64,000 nucleotides of DNA from Caldilinea sp. CFX5 (GTDB taxonomy: Bacteria > Chloroflexota > Anaerolineae > Caldilineales > Caldilineaceae), in NCBI GenBank assembly GCA_021405325.1, contig QWII01000006.1, positions 248,001 through 312,000 on the forward strand, written 5' to 3'. The position numbers were made by a program, and so were the translations under genes. Each line of letters starts with the position of its first letter. Within the stretch, counting starts at the first letter, position 1. The notes beneath the pieces were generated by a model that was given only the letters and a program-made list of their open reading frames with translations, was not told the DNA's origin and made no database searches. Of the stretch, positions 8,787 to 16,590 are shown one piece after another.

Positions 8787-9443
8787 TTAACGCTTTGTGT
8801 TTGGTAAGAGGTGAACGCGCACACGCATGGACAATAATGCTGCTGCCGAACGGTTCTCGACGCCCAGTTTGCGGTAGATATTTTGCAGATGTTTTTTCAA
8901 CGTTCCCTCAGCCATGCGCAACTGACGGGCTAACGCACCATTGGTCAAACGCGTCGCCGCCTCGTCGCCAAGCAGCAGGAATAACTCCCATTCCCGTCGC
9001 GTCAGCGTTGACCACGGTTCGGCCAGTTGCTCCAACCCCGTCGGCGCCGGTGACGAAACCGACTTCTCACCAGTTATAGCATTTTCCGTCGCTTGGTCTT
9101 TGCGTTGCTTGTTTTGGCTCCCGTTGACCACCTGGGCATGATGCAAAATATAGCCAAAGCCCCGCCGCGTCTCCAAATAGGTCGGCTGTTGCGGGTCATC
9201 GGCCAGCTTTTTGCGCAAACGAAAGATGACTAGATCCACGGCGGTCGGCGTCAAGGTGGAGAGCGTCTCATCAGTACAGCCACCGGTCGCCCACATAGCC
9301 GCCAATAACGTCTGCTTGGCGACCACTTCCCCGGCATGGCTGGCCAGACAAAAGAGGACGCGATATTCCTGGGGCGTGAGCGACAATTCACGCCCCTCCC
9401 AATAGACACAACGACGGCTCTGATCAATTCTGATCTCCGGCAC
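8787..9443 (-). CDS. hybrid transcription regulator: OmpR-type winged helix plus LuxR-type HTH
   Basis: 218 residues. Residues 1-98 are a Trans_reg_C winged helix (LTPQEYRVLFCLASHAGEVV, then VIFRLRKKL and TRRGFGYIL). A polar linker follows, and about 145-210 form a GerE/LuxR helix-turn-helix (LTRREWELFLLLG, NGALARQLRMAEGTLKKHL, IYRKLGVENR). There is no phosphorylatable receiver domain, so it is not a standard response regulator. It starts at GTG 9443 after AGGAGACC. Its promoter candidate is at 9619-9647, leaving a leader of roughly 165 bases that holds the word hairpin 9464-9563. It may control the neighbouring exporter/methyltransferase genes. Confidence 0.85.
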   Translation of the reverse strand: MPEIRIDQSRRCVYWEGRELSLTPQEYRVLFCLASHAGEVVAKQTLLAAMWATGGCTDETLSTLTPTAVDLVIFRLRKKLADDPQQPTYLETRRGFGYILHHAQVVNGSQNKQRKDQATENAITGEKSVSSPAPTGLEQLAEPWSTLTRREWELFLLLGDEAATRLTNGALARQLRMAEGTLKKHLQNIYRKLGVENRSAAALLSMRVRVHLLPNTKR

Positions 9444-9463
9444 GGGCGGTCTCCTGATCTTAC

Positions 9464-9563
9464 GGTAGACAGGTAGACAGGTAAACAGGTAAACAGGTGC
9501 ATAGGACGTATCTACCTGTCTACCTGTCTACTGTCTACCTGTCTACCTATCTACCTGTCTACC
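9464..9563. repeat. tandem-word hairpin (word GTAGACAG)
   Basis: The left arm has four tandem 8-mers GTAGACAG/GTAAACAG (about 9465-9498). The right arm (9511-9563) has seven inverted copies built on TCTACCTG with small variants. The arms can pair in several registers. It lies between the promoter candidate and the start of the hybrid regulator. Confidence 0.85.
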
Positions 9564-9618
9564 GGTCTATCTAAAAATACCAACGCTGCGAGTCCCAAAC
9601 GCGGCGGGCGTGGACAGC

Positions 9619-9647
9619 ATTATAGTGGTAGATGACAAAGAGATCAA
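9619..9647 (-). promoter_or_regulatory. sigma-70-type promoter candidate for the hybrid regulator
   Basis: On the minus strand, TTGATC (9642-9647) and a perfect TATAAT (9619-9624) are separated by 17 bases. Transcription would start near 9612 and run toward the regulator at 9443. Confidence 0.6.
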
Positions 9648-9703
9648 TCCCCTGGTTGGGGTAAAAAAGGAGTAGAAATTGAAATAGCTTTGAAAAAGTT
9701 CTG

Positions 9704-9904
9704 CTATAGACTTTGGGGAATGGACGCGGTATAATGAATAAAGAAGTCAATCGCTCCGGTATCCTTTCCGCGCACACAGTTCCACCCTTTGCAACGGCTG
9801 CGAGTCCCAACCAAAAGTCCGGCGGCAAAGCTTGTGTGGATGGTAGTGCAGACCCCATCGTCTGCCGTGGTCGCGCAGACCAGCAACACAGGACGTGTAC
9901 CCAT
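9704..9904 (-). CDS. candidate 66-residue peptide, unknown function
   Basis: I do not recognise this protein. The case for it is a near-perfect AGGAGG (9913-9918) eight bases before the ATG at 9904, in an otherwise empty gap of about 730 bases. The peptide has four cysteines (10, 19, 38, 43) and many Thr and Ser in its first half (VCATTADDGVCTTIHTS). It sits upstream of a regulator and among exporters and methyltransferases, so a secreted or modified peptide is conceivable, but no leader or cleavage motif is evident. Upstream sequence has a CTCC-TTCG-GGAG hairpin whose CTCCT could pair with the ribosome site. A longer overlapping frame (9571-10149) lacks a ribosome site. Confidence 0.4.
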   Translation of the reverse strand: MGTRPVLLVCATTADDGVCTTIHTSFAAGLLVGTRSRCKGWNCVRGKDTGAIDFFIHYTASIPQSL

Positions 9905-10176
9905 CTTGCTTCCCTCCTCAAGGGATCGGATGAAAGCCTGATGCGCCAATGGGCGGTTTCCCTCCGAAGGAGCGCGCCCCGCTTCACGTCTATGTTGCTG
10001 CCATGCGCTACTGAGAATAAAAAGCGACTCTTTATTGAATTGCATAGGGTCAACAAAATTGTAAGTTGGCCGAATCTAAGTAAAACACAAAAGTGACGGC
10101 GGATCAATGCCCGGCGGTGACAACGGCATGACAAATCGATGATAGTCATCTATCAATTCTGACAATGGTTGGTCGT

Positions 10177-11973
10177 TCACCTTTCCTGGCCTGCCCATAA
10201 TTGCTGGAAGGCTGTATTGCGCCCCAAAAGATCAACGGCGCGCCCACTATCAACTAGTTGCCCCTCTGCCAACCAATAGATTTGGTCAGCCTGTTGTAAG
10301 ACGCTGCGCCGATGCGACACGACCAGACAGGTGGGCCGCTCCGTACACGCAAAGATCTCTGCCCAGAGTTTCCGCTCGGTTGCCAGATCCAGCGCACTGG
10401 AAAGATCATCAAAGACCAACAATTCAGGCTCGCGCACAAACATGCGGGCGGCAGCCGCGCGTTGCACCTGTCCGCCCGAAAGCCGCATCCCCCGTGGGCC
10501 AATCAAGGTGTCCAGCCCCTGGTGCATGGTGGTGATGTCGGGCGTCAAAACAGCGCGCTGGATGGCGTGATCCAGTTGCGTGGGGGTAGCGGTCTGGCCC
10601 AGCAAAATATTGTCGCGCAGACTTTCGGAAAAGAGGCGCGGCGTCTGTGGGGTATAGGCGACGCGTGGCGGTACGAAAAACGCCGCCGGCTCTGTGACCC
10701 GTTTGCCGTTCCAGTAGATTTCGCCGGCCTCTTTCGGTAGCAGTCCCAACAAGACACGTAACAATGTCGTCTTGCCGGCGCCGATGCGTCCGGTGATGAC
10801 GGTTAGTGAGCCTCGTTCAATGCGCAGATCAAACGGTTGCAATTGAAATGGGCTTTCATCTTCAGTCGCGCCATCTGGGGGCGGATAGCGGTAACGCAAG
10901 CCGCGCACTTCCAGCACAGCCAGGCGATCTGGTTCGGTTTTTATCACCGCCGGCAGTGGCGGCAGATCGCCGGTTAAGTAGATCGGCGCCGGCTCAGTCA
11001 ATTCGGTGGGTGGCGCCCCTTGCATCAACGTTTGCAGCCGCTGCACCGACACGCCGGTCTGCTTGTAAAGCGCCAGCAAGGCGCCGATGTTGCGGAACCA
11101 CTCAGTGATCGGCCAAATGTAGACGATAAAGAGGGCAAAATCACCGACGGTGAAATCCCCCTGTTGCATGGCGCGCGCAGCAAAGATCAAAACCAGCGCC
11201 GTGCCGATCACCACCGTGTTACCGGAGAGGGCATTGATCAGCCGCGTCAACAACTCATCGCGCACAATGGTCTGGCGGCGCGTTTCACTGAGCCGGCGAA
11301 AGTGGGCCAGGATGCGCTCTTCGGCATTGTTGACCTGGATCGCCTGCACCGCGCCCATGATTTCACCAAGCGCGCCGGCCACCTGCGCGCTGGCCGTGCG
11401 GCTGGCTTCCCGGTAACGCTCAATGCGATCGCTCAAACGGTTGGTGATCAAGACAATCGCAATCAACGGGACAAAGACGCCCAGCGTAATCGGCACGCTG
11501 ACCTGGAGCATGGCGACCACGGCAACGCTGGCCGTAAGGCCAAAGGCAAAGAGGTCGCCCAGTTGCAGGTCAAATTCCCAGAGTTGTTGCACATCCTCGC
11601 GCAAGGTGTTGATCACGCCGCCGACTGAAAAATCCGCTCCCGGCGGCAGCGGCTGGGCGCCAGGACGGCCGAGCAACCGGGCGAAGATATTGCGAAAGAG
11701 CAACGCCCGGGTCGCCATCTGGTAGTTGTAGAAATGGATGGTATTGGCGCCGCCCAGCCCCACCATCGCCAACAGCGTATTGCCCAGTTGCAGCACCACC
11801 ACCATTGTCAGGGGCAGTGCGCCCGGCTCACCCGCCAGCCGGTCAAAGAAGGCGCGCAAAATTAACCCGGAAAAGGCCAGAGATAAGGTATAGCCGATGT
11901 AAAGGCAGAAACCGATGGTATAAAAGCCGGGACGAAAGCGCACCAGTCGCCACTGAAAGTAAATTGGATTCAT
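10177..11973 (-). CDS. ABC exporter, fused membrane and ATPase domains
   Basis: 598 residues: a membrane domain (about 15-310), a linker rich in Pro, and an ATPase domain with Walker A TGRIGAGKTTLL, signature MRLSGGQVQRAAAARM, Walker B LLVFDDLSSALD and switch VVSHRRSV. The residue after Walker B is Asp (LVFDD) rather than the catalytic Glu, which marks a degenerate site and fits a heterodimeric exporter with one weak site. The likely partner is 12750-14480, now separated by a plus-strand HNH cassette. The related pair 578-2398/1-581 is still joined by an ATGA overlap. An AGGAA site precedes the ATG at 11973. Confidence 0.92.
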   Translation of the reverse strand: MNPIYFQWRLVRFRPGFYTIGFCLYIGYTLSLAFSGLILRAFFDRLAGEPGALPLTMVVVLQLGNTLLAMVGLGGANTIHFYNYQMATRALLFRNIFARLLGRPGAQPLPPGADFSVGGVINTLREDVQQLWEFDLQLGDLFAFGLTASVAVVAMLQVSVPITLGVFVPLIAIVLITNRLSDRIERYREASRTASAQVAGALGEIMGAVQAIQVNNAEERILAHFRRLSETRRQTIVRDELLTRLINALSGNTVVIGTALVLIFAARAMQQGDFTVGDFALFIVYIWPITEWFRNIGALLALYKQTGVSVQRLQTLMQGAPPTELTEPAPIYLTGDLPPLPAVIKTEPDRLAVLEVRGLRYRYPPPDGATEDESPFQLQPFDLRIERGSLTVITGRIGAGKTTLLRVLLGLLPKEAGEIYWNGKRVTEPAAFFVPPRVAYTPQTPRLFSESLRDNILLGQTATPTQLDHAIQRAVLTPDITTMHQGLDTLIGPRGMRLSGGQVQRAAAARMFVREPELLVFDDLSSALDLATERKLWAEIFACTERPTCLVVSHRRSVLQQADQIYWLAEGQLVDSGRAVDLLGRNTAFQQLWAGQER

Positions 11974-12015
11974 AATTCCTGTTGTAAATTGTAGTATCTA
12001 TCTTGTGCTGATCTA

Positions 12016-12024
12016 TGTTATACT
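12016..12024 (+). promoter_or_regulatory. extended -10 promoter element for the HNH cassette
   Basis: TGTTATACT (12016-12024) is an extended -10 (TGn plus TATACT), 40 bases before the ATG at 12064. No good -35 box is seen at the usual spacing. Confidence 0.5.
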
Positions 12025-12063
12025 ATAGTCATTAGACAGTACATAGGAAGAAAAGAGTTTATA

Positions 12064-12324
12064 ATGACGACACTAGCCATATCGTTACCCTTTTACGAGC
12101 AAGTTCTTGATTTTCTTGCTGCCAGCCCATCGACTCAAGAAATTATCAACTTCCGCCCTTCGCCGGAGGCACAGCGAAGATTTAGTGAATTGCTGGAAGC
12201 GAATCGACAACGGTCGTTGACACTCGCCGAAAGCGAAGAACTAGATCATTATATTCGGATTGACCAGATGTTCTCCCTGTTAAAAGCCAAGGCATATCGT
12301 CATCTGGACAATCATCGTATATGA
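12064..12324 (+). CDS. small antitoxin-like protein preceding an HNH nuclease
   Basis: 86 residues, predicted helical and charged, with a FRPSPEAQRRFSELLEANR...LTLAESEELDHY pattern that I recall from small proteins encoded next to HNH or PIN nucleases in Chloroflexota and cyanobacteria. No domain name can be given with certainty. Its stop overlaps the start of the HNH gene (ATGA), so the two are made together. The arrangement is like an antitoxin-toxin pair, but that role is inferred. Codon use is more AT-rich than the flanking exporters, in line with an acquired cassette. Confidence 0.75.
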   Translation: MTTLAISLPFYEQVLDFLAASPSTQEIINFRPSPEAQRRFSELLEANRQRSLTLAESEELDHYIRIDQMFSLLKAKAYRHLDNHRI

Positions 12325-12740
12325 GCTACATTGCAGCGCATTTACGGACAGCCGTCATTGTACGTGCGAATTACAGTTGTGAGTACTGTCTGGTCCATGC
12401 CGATTACGTCATGTTTGTTCACGAAGTGGATCACGTGATTGCGCAGAAGCACGGTGGTGCAACTACTTCTCAAAATCTTGCCTATGCTTGCGGTGTATGC
12501 AACCGTAACAAAGGGAGTGATATTGCTTCTGTTGATCCAGAAACCGGCAATCCGACGTTCTTATATAACCCAAGAACACAAGTTTGGGATGAACACTTCC
12601 GCCTTGATGGCGCCCTCATTGTTCCCTTGACAGCAGCCGGGCGTGCAACAGTACGGTTACTTCAATTGAATCAAATTGATCGACTTCTCCTCCGTCGAGA
12701 GCTTTTATCAACAGGGCGTTACCCCTATCAATTTGGTTGA
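12321..12740 (+). CDS. HNH endonuclease
   Basis: 139 residues with the treble-clef HNH pattern: CEYCL, then EVDHVIAQKHGG and an N-rich LAYACGVCNRNKGSDI. The His of VDHV and the paired CxxC motifs would bind metal and cut DNA. It is translationally coupled to the small protein at 12064 by a four-base overlap. The cassette lies on the opposite strand between the two halves of an exporter pair. Family members occur alone or in toxin-like operons; the target is unknown. Confidence 0.88.
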   Translation: MSYIAAHLRTAVIVRANYSCEYCLVHADYVMFVHEVDHVIAQKHGGATTSQNLAYACGVCNRNKGSDIASVDPETGNPTFLYNPRTQVWDEHFRLDGALIVPLTAAGRATVRLLQLNQIDRLLLRRELLSTGRYPYQFG

Positions 12741-12749
12741 TTGGAGTAA

Positions 12750-14480
12750 TTACTGTTGTGCCAGCAATTCTGCAAACTGAGAACCCGTCCGCCCTATCAA
12801 CGCCGTTCGCTCGCCAAATTCAACCACGCGTCCTTCTGCCAAAATCATAATTTTATCCACCCGCTGCACTGTTTCAAGGCGATGGGCGATAATGATGCCC
12901 GTGCGCTTTGCCAGCAGCCGCCCAATCGCCTGATCCAACAACCGTTCCGTCACCGGGTCAAGCCGCGACGACGGTTCATCCAGGATCACCAGCCCCGGAT
13001 CTTGCAAGCCAATGCGCAAAAAGGCGACCAGTTGCGCCTGCCCCGCCGAGAGCCCCTGTCCACCGGCGCCAACCTGTGTATCCAACCCTGCCGGCAGACT
13101 CGCCAACCATTCCGCCAACCCCAACCGCTGGGCAATGGCCAGCAAGGTTTCATCACGGACCGTTGGGTCGAAAAAGGTGAGATTGTCCCGGATTGGCGCC
13201 TGAAAGAGTTGGACATCCTGCGTCACCATGCCGATATGCCGGCGCAGTTCGGTCAGCGGGAGCGCGGACGGGGCAACACCGGTGTCACCCAGGCGAATGA
13301 CGCCGTTGGTTGGCTCGACCAGGCGGAGCAGCAGGCGGGTCAAGGTTGTCTTGCCGCTGCCGGTGCGCCCCAATAGCCCCAGCGTTTCGCCTGCCGCCAA
13401 CTGAAGCGTGATGTCGCGTAGGGCAAAGTCGCTCTCTTTTTCATATTGTACAGAGACCTGATCAAAGCTGACCGCCAGTGGGCCGGTTGCCAACCGTTGC
13501 CGTCCTTCATCAGCAATTGTGCTGGTCGTTTGCAAAATTTCCCGAACACGTTCCACACTGGCGCCCGCCGTCTGCAAATCGTGAACCTCGTTGACAATTT
13601 GCCAAAGCGGCCCGCTCAACAAGCCCAGGTAGTGGACAAGCAGATAAACCGTGCCGATGCTCAGGCCGGCCTGCTGTTGGAGTCGGTCGCCCACGACAAA
13701 GACGACGCTGTAGGCCAGACCAAAGACCAGAATGGGGATCATCAACCCGCCGACGTTGTAAACCCTGGTCTGCAAGGAGGCGCGGTAGATCTGTTGGAGA
13801 TGGGCATGGAGACCACGCAGGGCATAGGCGACGGCACCGTTGGCCCGAATATCCGCCGTGCCATGCAGCCGTTCTTCCAGATAGCCATAGCAGTCGGCCC
13901 ATGCCTGCTGCGCCTTTTGCCAGTAGGGTACTGCCGACCGGCGCAACCCATTCACGGCCAGCAACCCACCAGCCGCGATCACTGTCACCGCCAGCCCAAC
14001 CGGCCACGCCGTCCACCAGAGCAGGAGCAACACGCCGACGAGCAGCAGCAAGTTGTTGAGCAGGTTCAACCCCAACTGGGAGAAGAAGTTGCCCAACGCC
14101 TGGACATCGCCGTCGATCCGTTCCATCAACGCGCCGGGGCTATGCACCTTGTGAAAAGTGCGATCCAGCCGCAGACAGTGGCGCACCAGATCCGCGCGCA
14201 ACTGGTTGGTGGCCCGCCAGGCGATGTTGGTGCTAAGGTAGGTTGTCGCCAGCCCCAAAAGCTGTTCGACCAACGCAATCGCCAGAAACAACCCCGCCGC
14301 CTGTAATAGCACGGCCAGCGCACTACCCACCTCGGCGGCATCGAGAAAACGCTTAATGATCTGCGGGTTGACAAGTTGCGTCGCAATGGTCGCCAACAAG
14401 GCCAGCCAGAGCAGTGTTGCTTGCAGACGATGTGGTTTGATATAGGTTAGAAGCAATTGCCAGGGTGAGTATGTCTTCAT
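12750..14480 (-). CDS. ABC exporter, fused membrane and ATPase domains (paralogue of 578-2398)
   Basis: About 576 residues from the ATG at 14480. A GTG at 14531 and an ATG at 14513 are alternative starts, none with a clear ribosome site. The membrane domain carries NIAWRATNQLRADLVRHCLRL and MERIDGDV, close matches to 578-2398 (VAWRATNGLRDQL, MIERIDSDV). The ATPase domain has GRTGSGKTTLT, signature LSAGQAQLVAF, Walker B LVILDEPSSRLDP and IIIAHRLETV. The domain linker is short, unlike the paralogue. It probably pairs with 10177-11973. Its end is only nine bases from the convergent HNH gene. Confidence 0.92.
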   Translation of the reverse strand: MKTYSPWQLLLTYIKPHRLQATLLWLALLATIATQLVNPQIIKRFLDAAEVGSALAVLLQAAGLFLAIALVEQLLGLATTYLSTNIAWRATNQLRADLVRHCLRLDRTFHKVHSPGALMERIDGDVQALGNFFSQLGLNLLNNLLLLVGVLLLLWWTAWPVGLAVTVIAAGGLLAVNGLRRSAVPYWQKAQQAWADCYGYLEERLHGTADIRANGAVAYALRGLHAHLQQIYRASLQTRVYNVGGLMIPILVFGLAYSVVFVVGDRLQQQAGLSIGTVYLLVHYLGLLSGPLWQIVNEVHDLQTAGASVERVREILQTTSTIADEGRQRLATGPLAVSFDQVSVQYEKESDFALRDITLQLAAGETLGLLGRTGSGKTTLTRLLLRLVEPTNGVIRLGDTGVAPSALPLTELRRHIGMVTQDVQLFQAPIRDNLTFFDPTVRDETLLAIAQRLGLAEWLASLPAGLDTQVGAGGQGLSAGQAQLVAFLRIGLQDPGLVILDEPSSRLDPVTERLLDQAIGRLLAKRTGIIIAHRLETVQRVDKIMILAEGRVVEFGERTALIGRTGSQFAELLAQQ

Positions 14481-14590
14481 CGGTTTTGAACTCGCACTCA
14501 ATTCTTTCCGCATTATTTTACAGACGATCACACTTGCAGTAGAATGACTACAGGGCGAAACTTACCCGTATATTAAAGGAGATCAGCAAC

Positions 14591-14938
14591 ATGCAATACA
14601 CGACAGTATTGACGCATCAACCAGGGCAACCCTGGCGTGCTGTTGTTCCTGCGCTGCCGGATTGTGTTGCCGAAGCGCCAACAAGAGCAGAAGTAATCGA
14701 AAAAATTACGGAATGTGTTCAAGACACGATCCAGTATACAGAGATTTTGCAATTACAAGTGCAAGTCACACCACGGAACGGCAATAGCGAAAGCACAATA
14801 AATCAGGAACAGGAAGCAAATCCGGATGTAACTTCTGTGCCTTTGGATTTAATGGGCATTTTCCAAGACGATCCACAATGGGGTCAGATTTTTGATGAAA
14901 TTGAACAACGACGCAACGAACATCTGATCGGTGGTTGA
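14591..14938 (+). CDS. HicB-like antitoxin
   Basis: 115 residues. The N-terminal half is the HicB/UPF0150 fold (YTTVLTHQPGQPWRAVVPALPDCVAEAPTRAEVIEKITECV). The C-terminal part is acidic and likely wraps the toxin. A strong AAAGGAGATC site stands before the ATG. The next gene is a PIN ribonuclease three bases away, so this is most likely the antitoxin of a HicB-fold/PIN pair rather than a HicA partner. Antitoxins of this type usually repress their own operon. The gene is AT-richer than its neighbours. Confidence 0.8.
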   Translation: MQYTTVLTHQPGQPWRAVVPALPDCVAEAPTRAEVIEKITECVQDTIQYTEILQLQVQVTPRNGNSESTINQEQEANPDVTSVPLDLMGIFQDDPQWGQIFDEIEQRRNEHLIGG

Positions 14939-14941
14939 CCT

Positions 14942-15361
14942 GTGTATTTATGGGATTCCAACATCTTACGCCATTTTGCAGAAAATCACCCAACCTTGCT
15001 TGCTAACATTAGGCGAACTGGTCAGACACAAATTGCTTTGCCCTCTATTGTTGTTGCAGAAGTTTTACGTGGACGTTCCGAGTATGCCTTGAAAGCAACA
15101 CCGGCACAAGCGCCACAAGCCCATCAACTCTTGATCGAAACCATTGCGTTGTTGCAAAGGTTTCGTGTCGTACCGTTTGACCAACAATGCGCAAAAGTAA
15201 TGGTAGAGATACAACAACGGTCGAAGACGAAAAAACGTTACGCAGATGTTTTGATTGCAGCTACAGCTATAGCCAAGCAAATGGTAGTGGTCACACGTAA
15301 TGAAAAGGACTTTGTTGATTTGCTACCTGCCAAACAAGTTGTGAACTGGATTGATGACTAG
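14942..15361 (+). CDS. PIN-domain ribonuclease toxin (VapC-like)
   Basis: 139 residues starting at a GTG four bases after the antitoxin stop begins. The PIN acidic residues are visible: YLWDSNIL at the start, VVAEVLRG after one third, YADVLIAATAIAK and TRNEKDF near the end. These coordinate metal for RNA cleavage, typically of tRNA or mRNA, in the cytoplasm. It forms an operon with the HicB-like antitoxin at 14591. Confidence 0.87.
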   Translation: MYLWDSNILRHFAENHPTLLANIRRTGQTQIALPSIVVAEVLRGRSEYALKATPAQAPQAHQLLIETIALLQRFRVVPFDQQCAKVMVEIQQRSKTKKRYADVLIAATAIAKQMVVVTRNEKDFVDLLPAKQVVNWIDD

Positions 15362-15372
15362 TCGTACTTCCT

Positions 15373-15780
15373 ATGGCAAAAGTAAAAGATCTACTCGGGC
15401 AACGCCCCATGTTTCACACGCAGAGTCTCGACTTAGACGCTATCGATCCCAACAAAATCTGGGCTAATTATGATCCAGAGGCAGATAGTGTTGTCATCTA
15501 TATCACCGGCAAGCCGCAACCGGCCGTATCAGTCTATTCCGGTGATAATATCTATGTGATGGTCGATCCAGCAACCCGTGCCGTTATTGGCTTTCATGTC
15601 GAAAAGTGGGAACGCAAATTTGTTCCTGCCCATACCGACATTGCAGCAATTTGGACGATGATCAAAAGCGCTCTGTCCACCGAGCAGAACTGGCACTGTT
15701 TATTACAGATGCTTGCGCTCTGGACGATTTTCACTTTAAAGGCAAACAATGGGGTATCCCCCGTTTTACAACCGGCCTGA
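15373..15780 (+). CDS. DUF2283-like small protein, possibly frameshifted
   Basis: Residues 30-75 (WANYDPEADSVVIYITG, VMVDPATRAVIGFHVEKWE) resemble DUF2283-type proteins of unknown function. After about residue 100 the frame becomes unlike a normal protein tail (NWHCLLQMLALWTIF). A neighbouring frame reads AELALFITDACALDDFHFKG followed by KQWGIPRFTTGLINFY, which looks more protein-like. A single-base change near 15680 could therefore have shifted the frame. It begins 11 bases after the PIN toxin and probably shares its transcript. Confidence 0.55.
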   Translation: MAKVKDLLGQRPMFHTQSLDLDAIDPNKIWANYDPEADSVVIYITGKPQPAVSVYSGDNIYVMVDPATRAVIGFHVEKWERKFVPAHTDIAAIWTMIKSALSTEQNWHCLLQMLALWTIFTLKANNGVSPVLQPA

Positions 15781-16481
15781 TCAACTTCTATACTCTCGCA
15801 ATAACTTTGCCACCACCGTCCGCCCTTTTTCGTCATCCATATACATGCGTTCTGCCCATTCCAGTGGCGTCATCTGGCGCACGCTATCGCGCAGGGTAAG
15901 ATCTGCTCCGTAAGTTAACAATAGTTGCGGTACATCCACCCGCACCTCATCTTCATCGCCGGCGCTGTACATCACGGCCAGGTGGAGCGGCGTCATATCT
16001 TTCACGCTGGCCGTCGTCACATTGGGATTGGCGCCCCGTTCCAGCAAAAGCTTGGCGGCTGTGAATATTCGCCAATATAGAACAGGGCAATGACCGTTCG
16101 TTGTGCTTCCGGCAGTGCATCAATCGCCACCAGCACTTCCTGCGCTTCCCAGGTTGCCGCCGGCGAGGTGCGGTTAACCATCAACTCGTCGGCGGCTTCC
16201 AAGTCGACATAGTGTGGCTGCCGTTGGCGTTGGTGACGGTTGATCTGCCCTTGCACCACCCGCCGGAACCAACCGGGGAAGGCCGCCGGCTCGCGCAGTT
16301 GATCCAATGTGCGATAGGCATAGAGAAACGCCTCCTGCGCCACATCTTCGGCCAGGCTGCGGTCCCCCAGTTTGGCATAGCCATAGGCCACCGCCATCTT
16401 TTGAAAGCGCTGGATCAGATGGTTATAGGCGGTGCGATCCCCCTGTTGGGCACGTTCAACCAACAGGTGTACATCGTTCAT
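15781..16481 (-). pseudogene. ECF sigma factor with C-terminal ankyrin repeats, internally deleted
   Basis: The ATG at 16481 opens a sigma-70 region 2 (LIQRFQKMAVAYGYAKLGD, AEDVAQEAFLYAYRTLDQL, FPGWFRRVV) and continues to the start of region 4 (PEAQRTVIALFYIGEYSQ). There the frame breaks near 16060. In the next frame, ankyrin-like sequence follows at once (AAKLLLERGANPNV, DMTPLHLAVMYSAG, QLLLTYGADLTL, TPLEWAERM) to the stop at 15781. The whole region 4 helix-turn-helix and the first ankyrin units are missing. I read this as one former sigma factor-ankyrin gene that suffered an out-of-frame internal deletion. Two separate short proteins remain the alternative. Confidence 0.75.
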
Positions 16482-16590
16482 GCACTATGACTCCTAGCTT
16501 GTTGTTGATGCTCTACAACAAAGTACCACTGATCGAGGACAAGGTTCAAATGAATTTAAGCGTTTGTTAATGCCAGTGAATGTGTCTTCA

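Noticed and set aside
9571..10149. 192-codon minus-strand frame covering the gap before the hybrid regulator
   Set aside because: No ribosome site, odd composition, and it reads through a promoter and the better-supported 66-codon frame; kept as non-coding apart from that frame.
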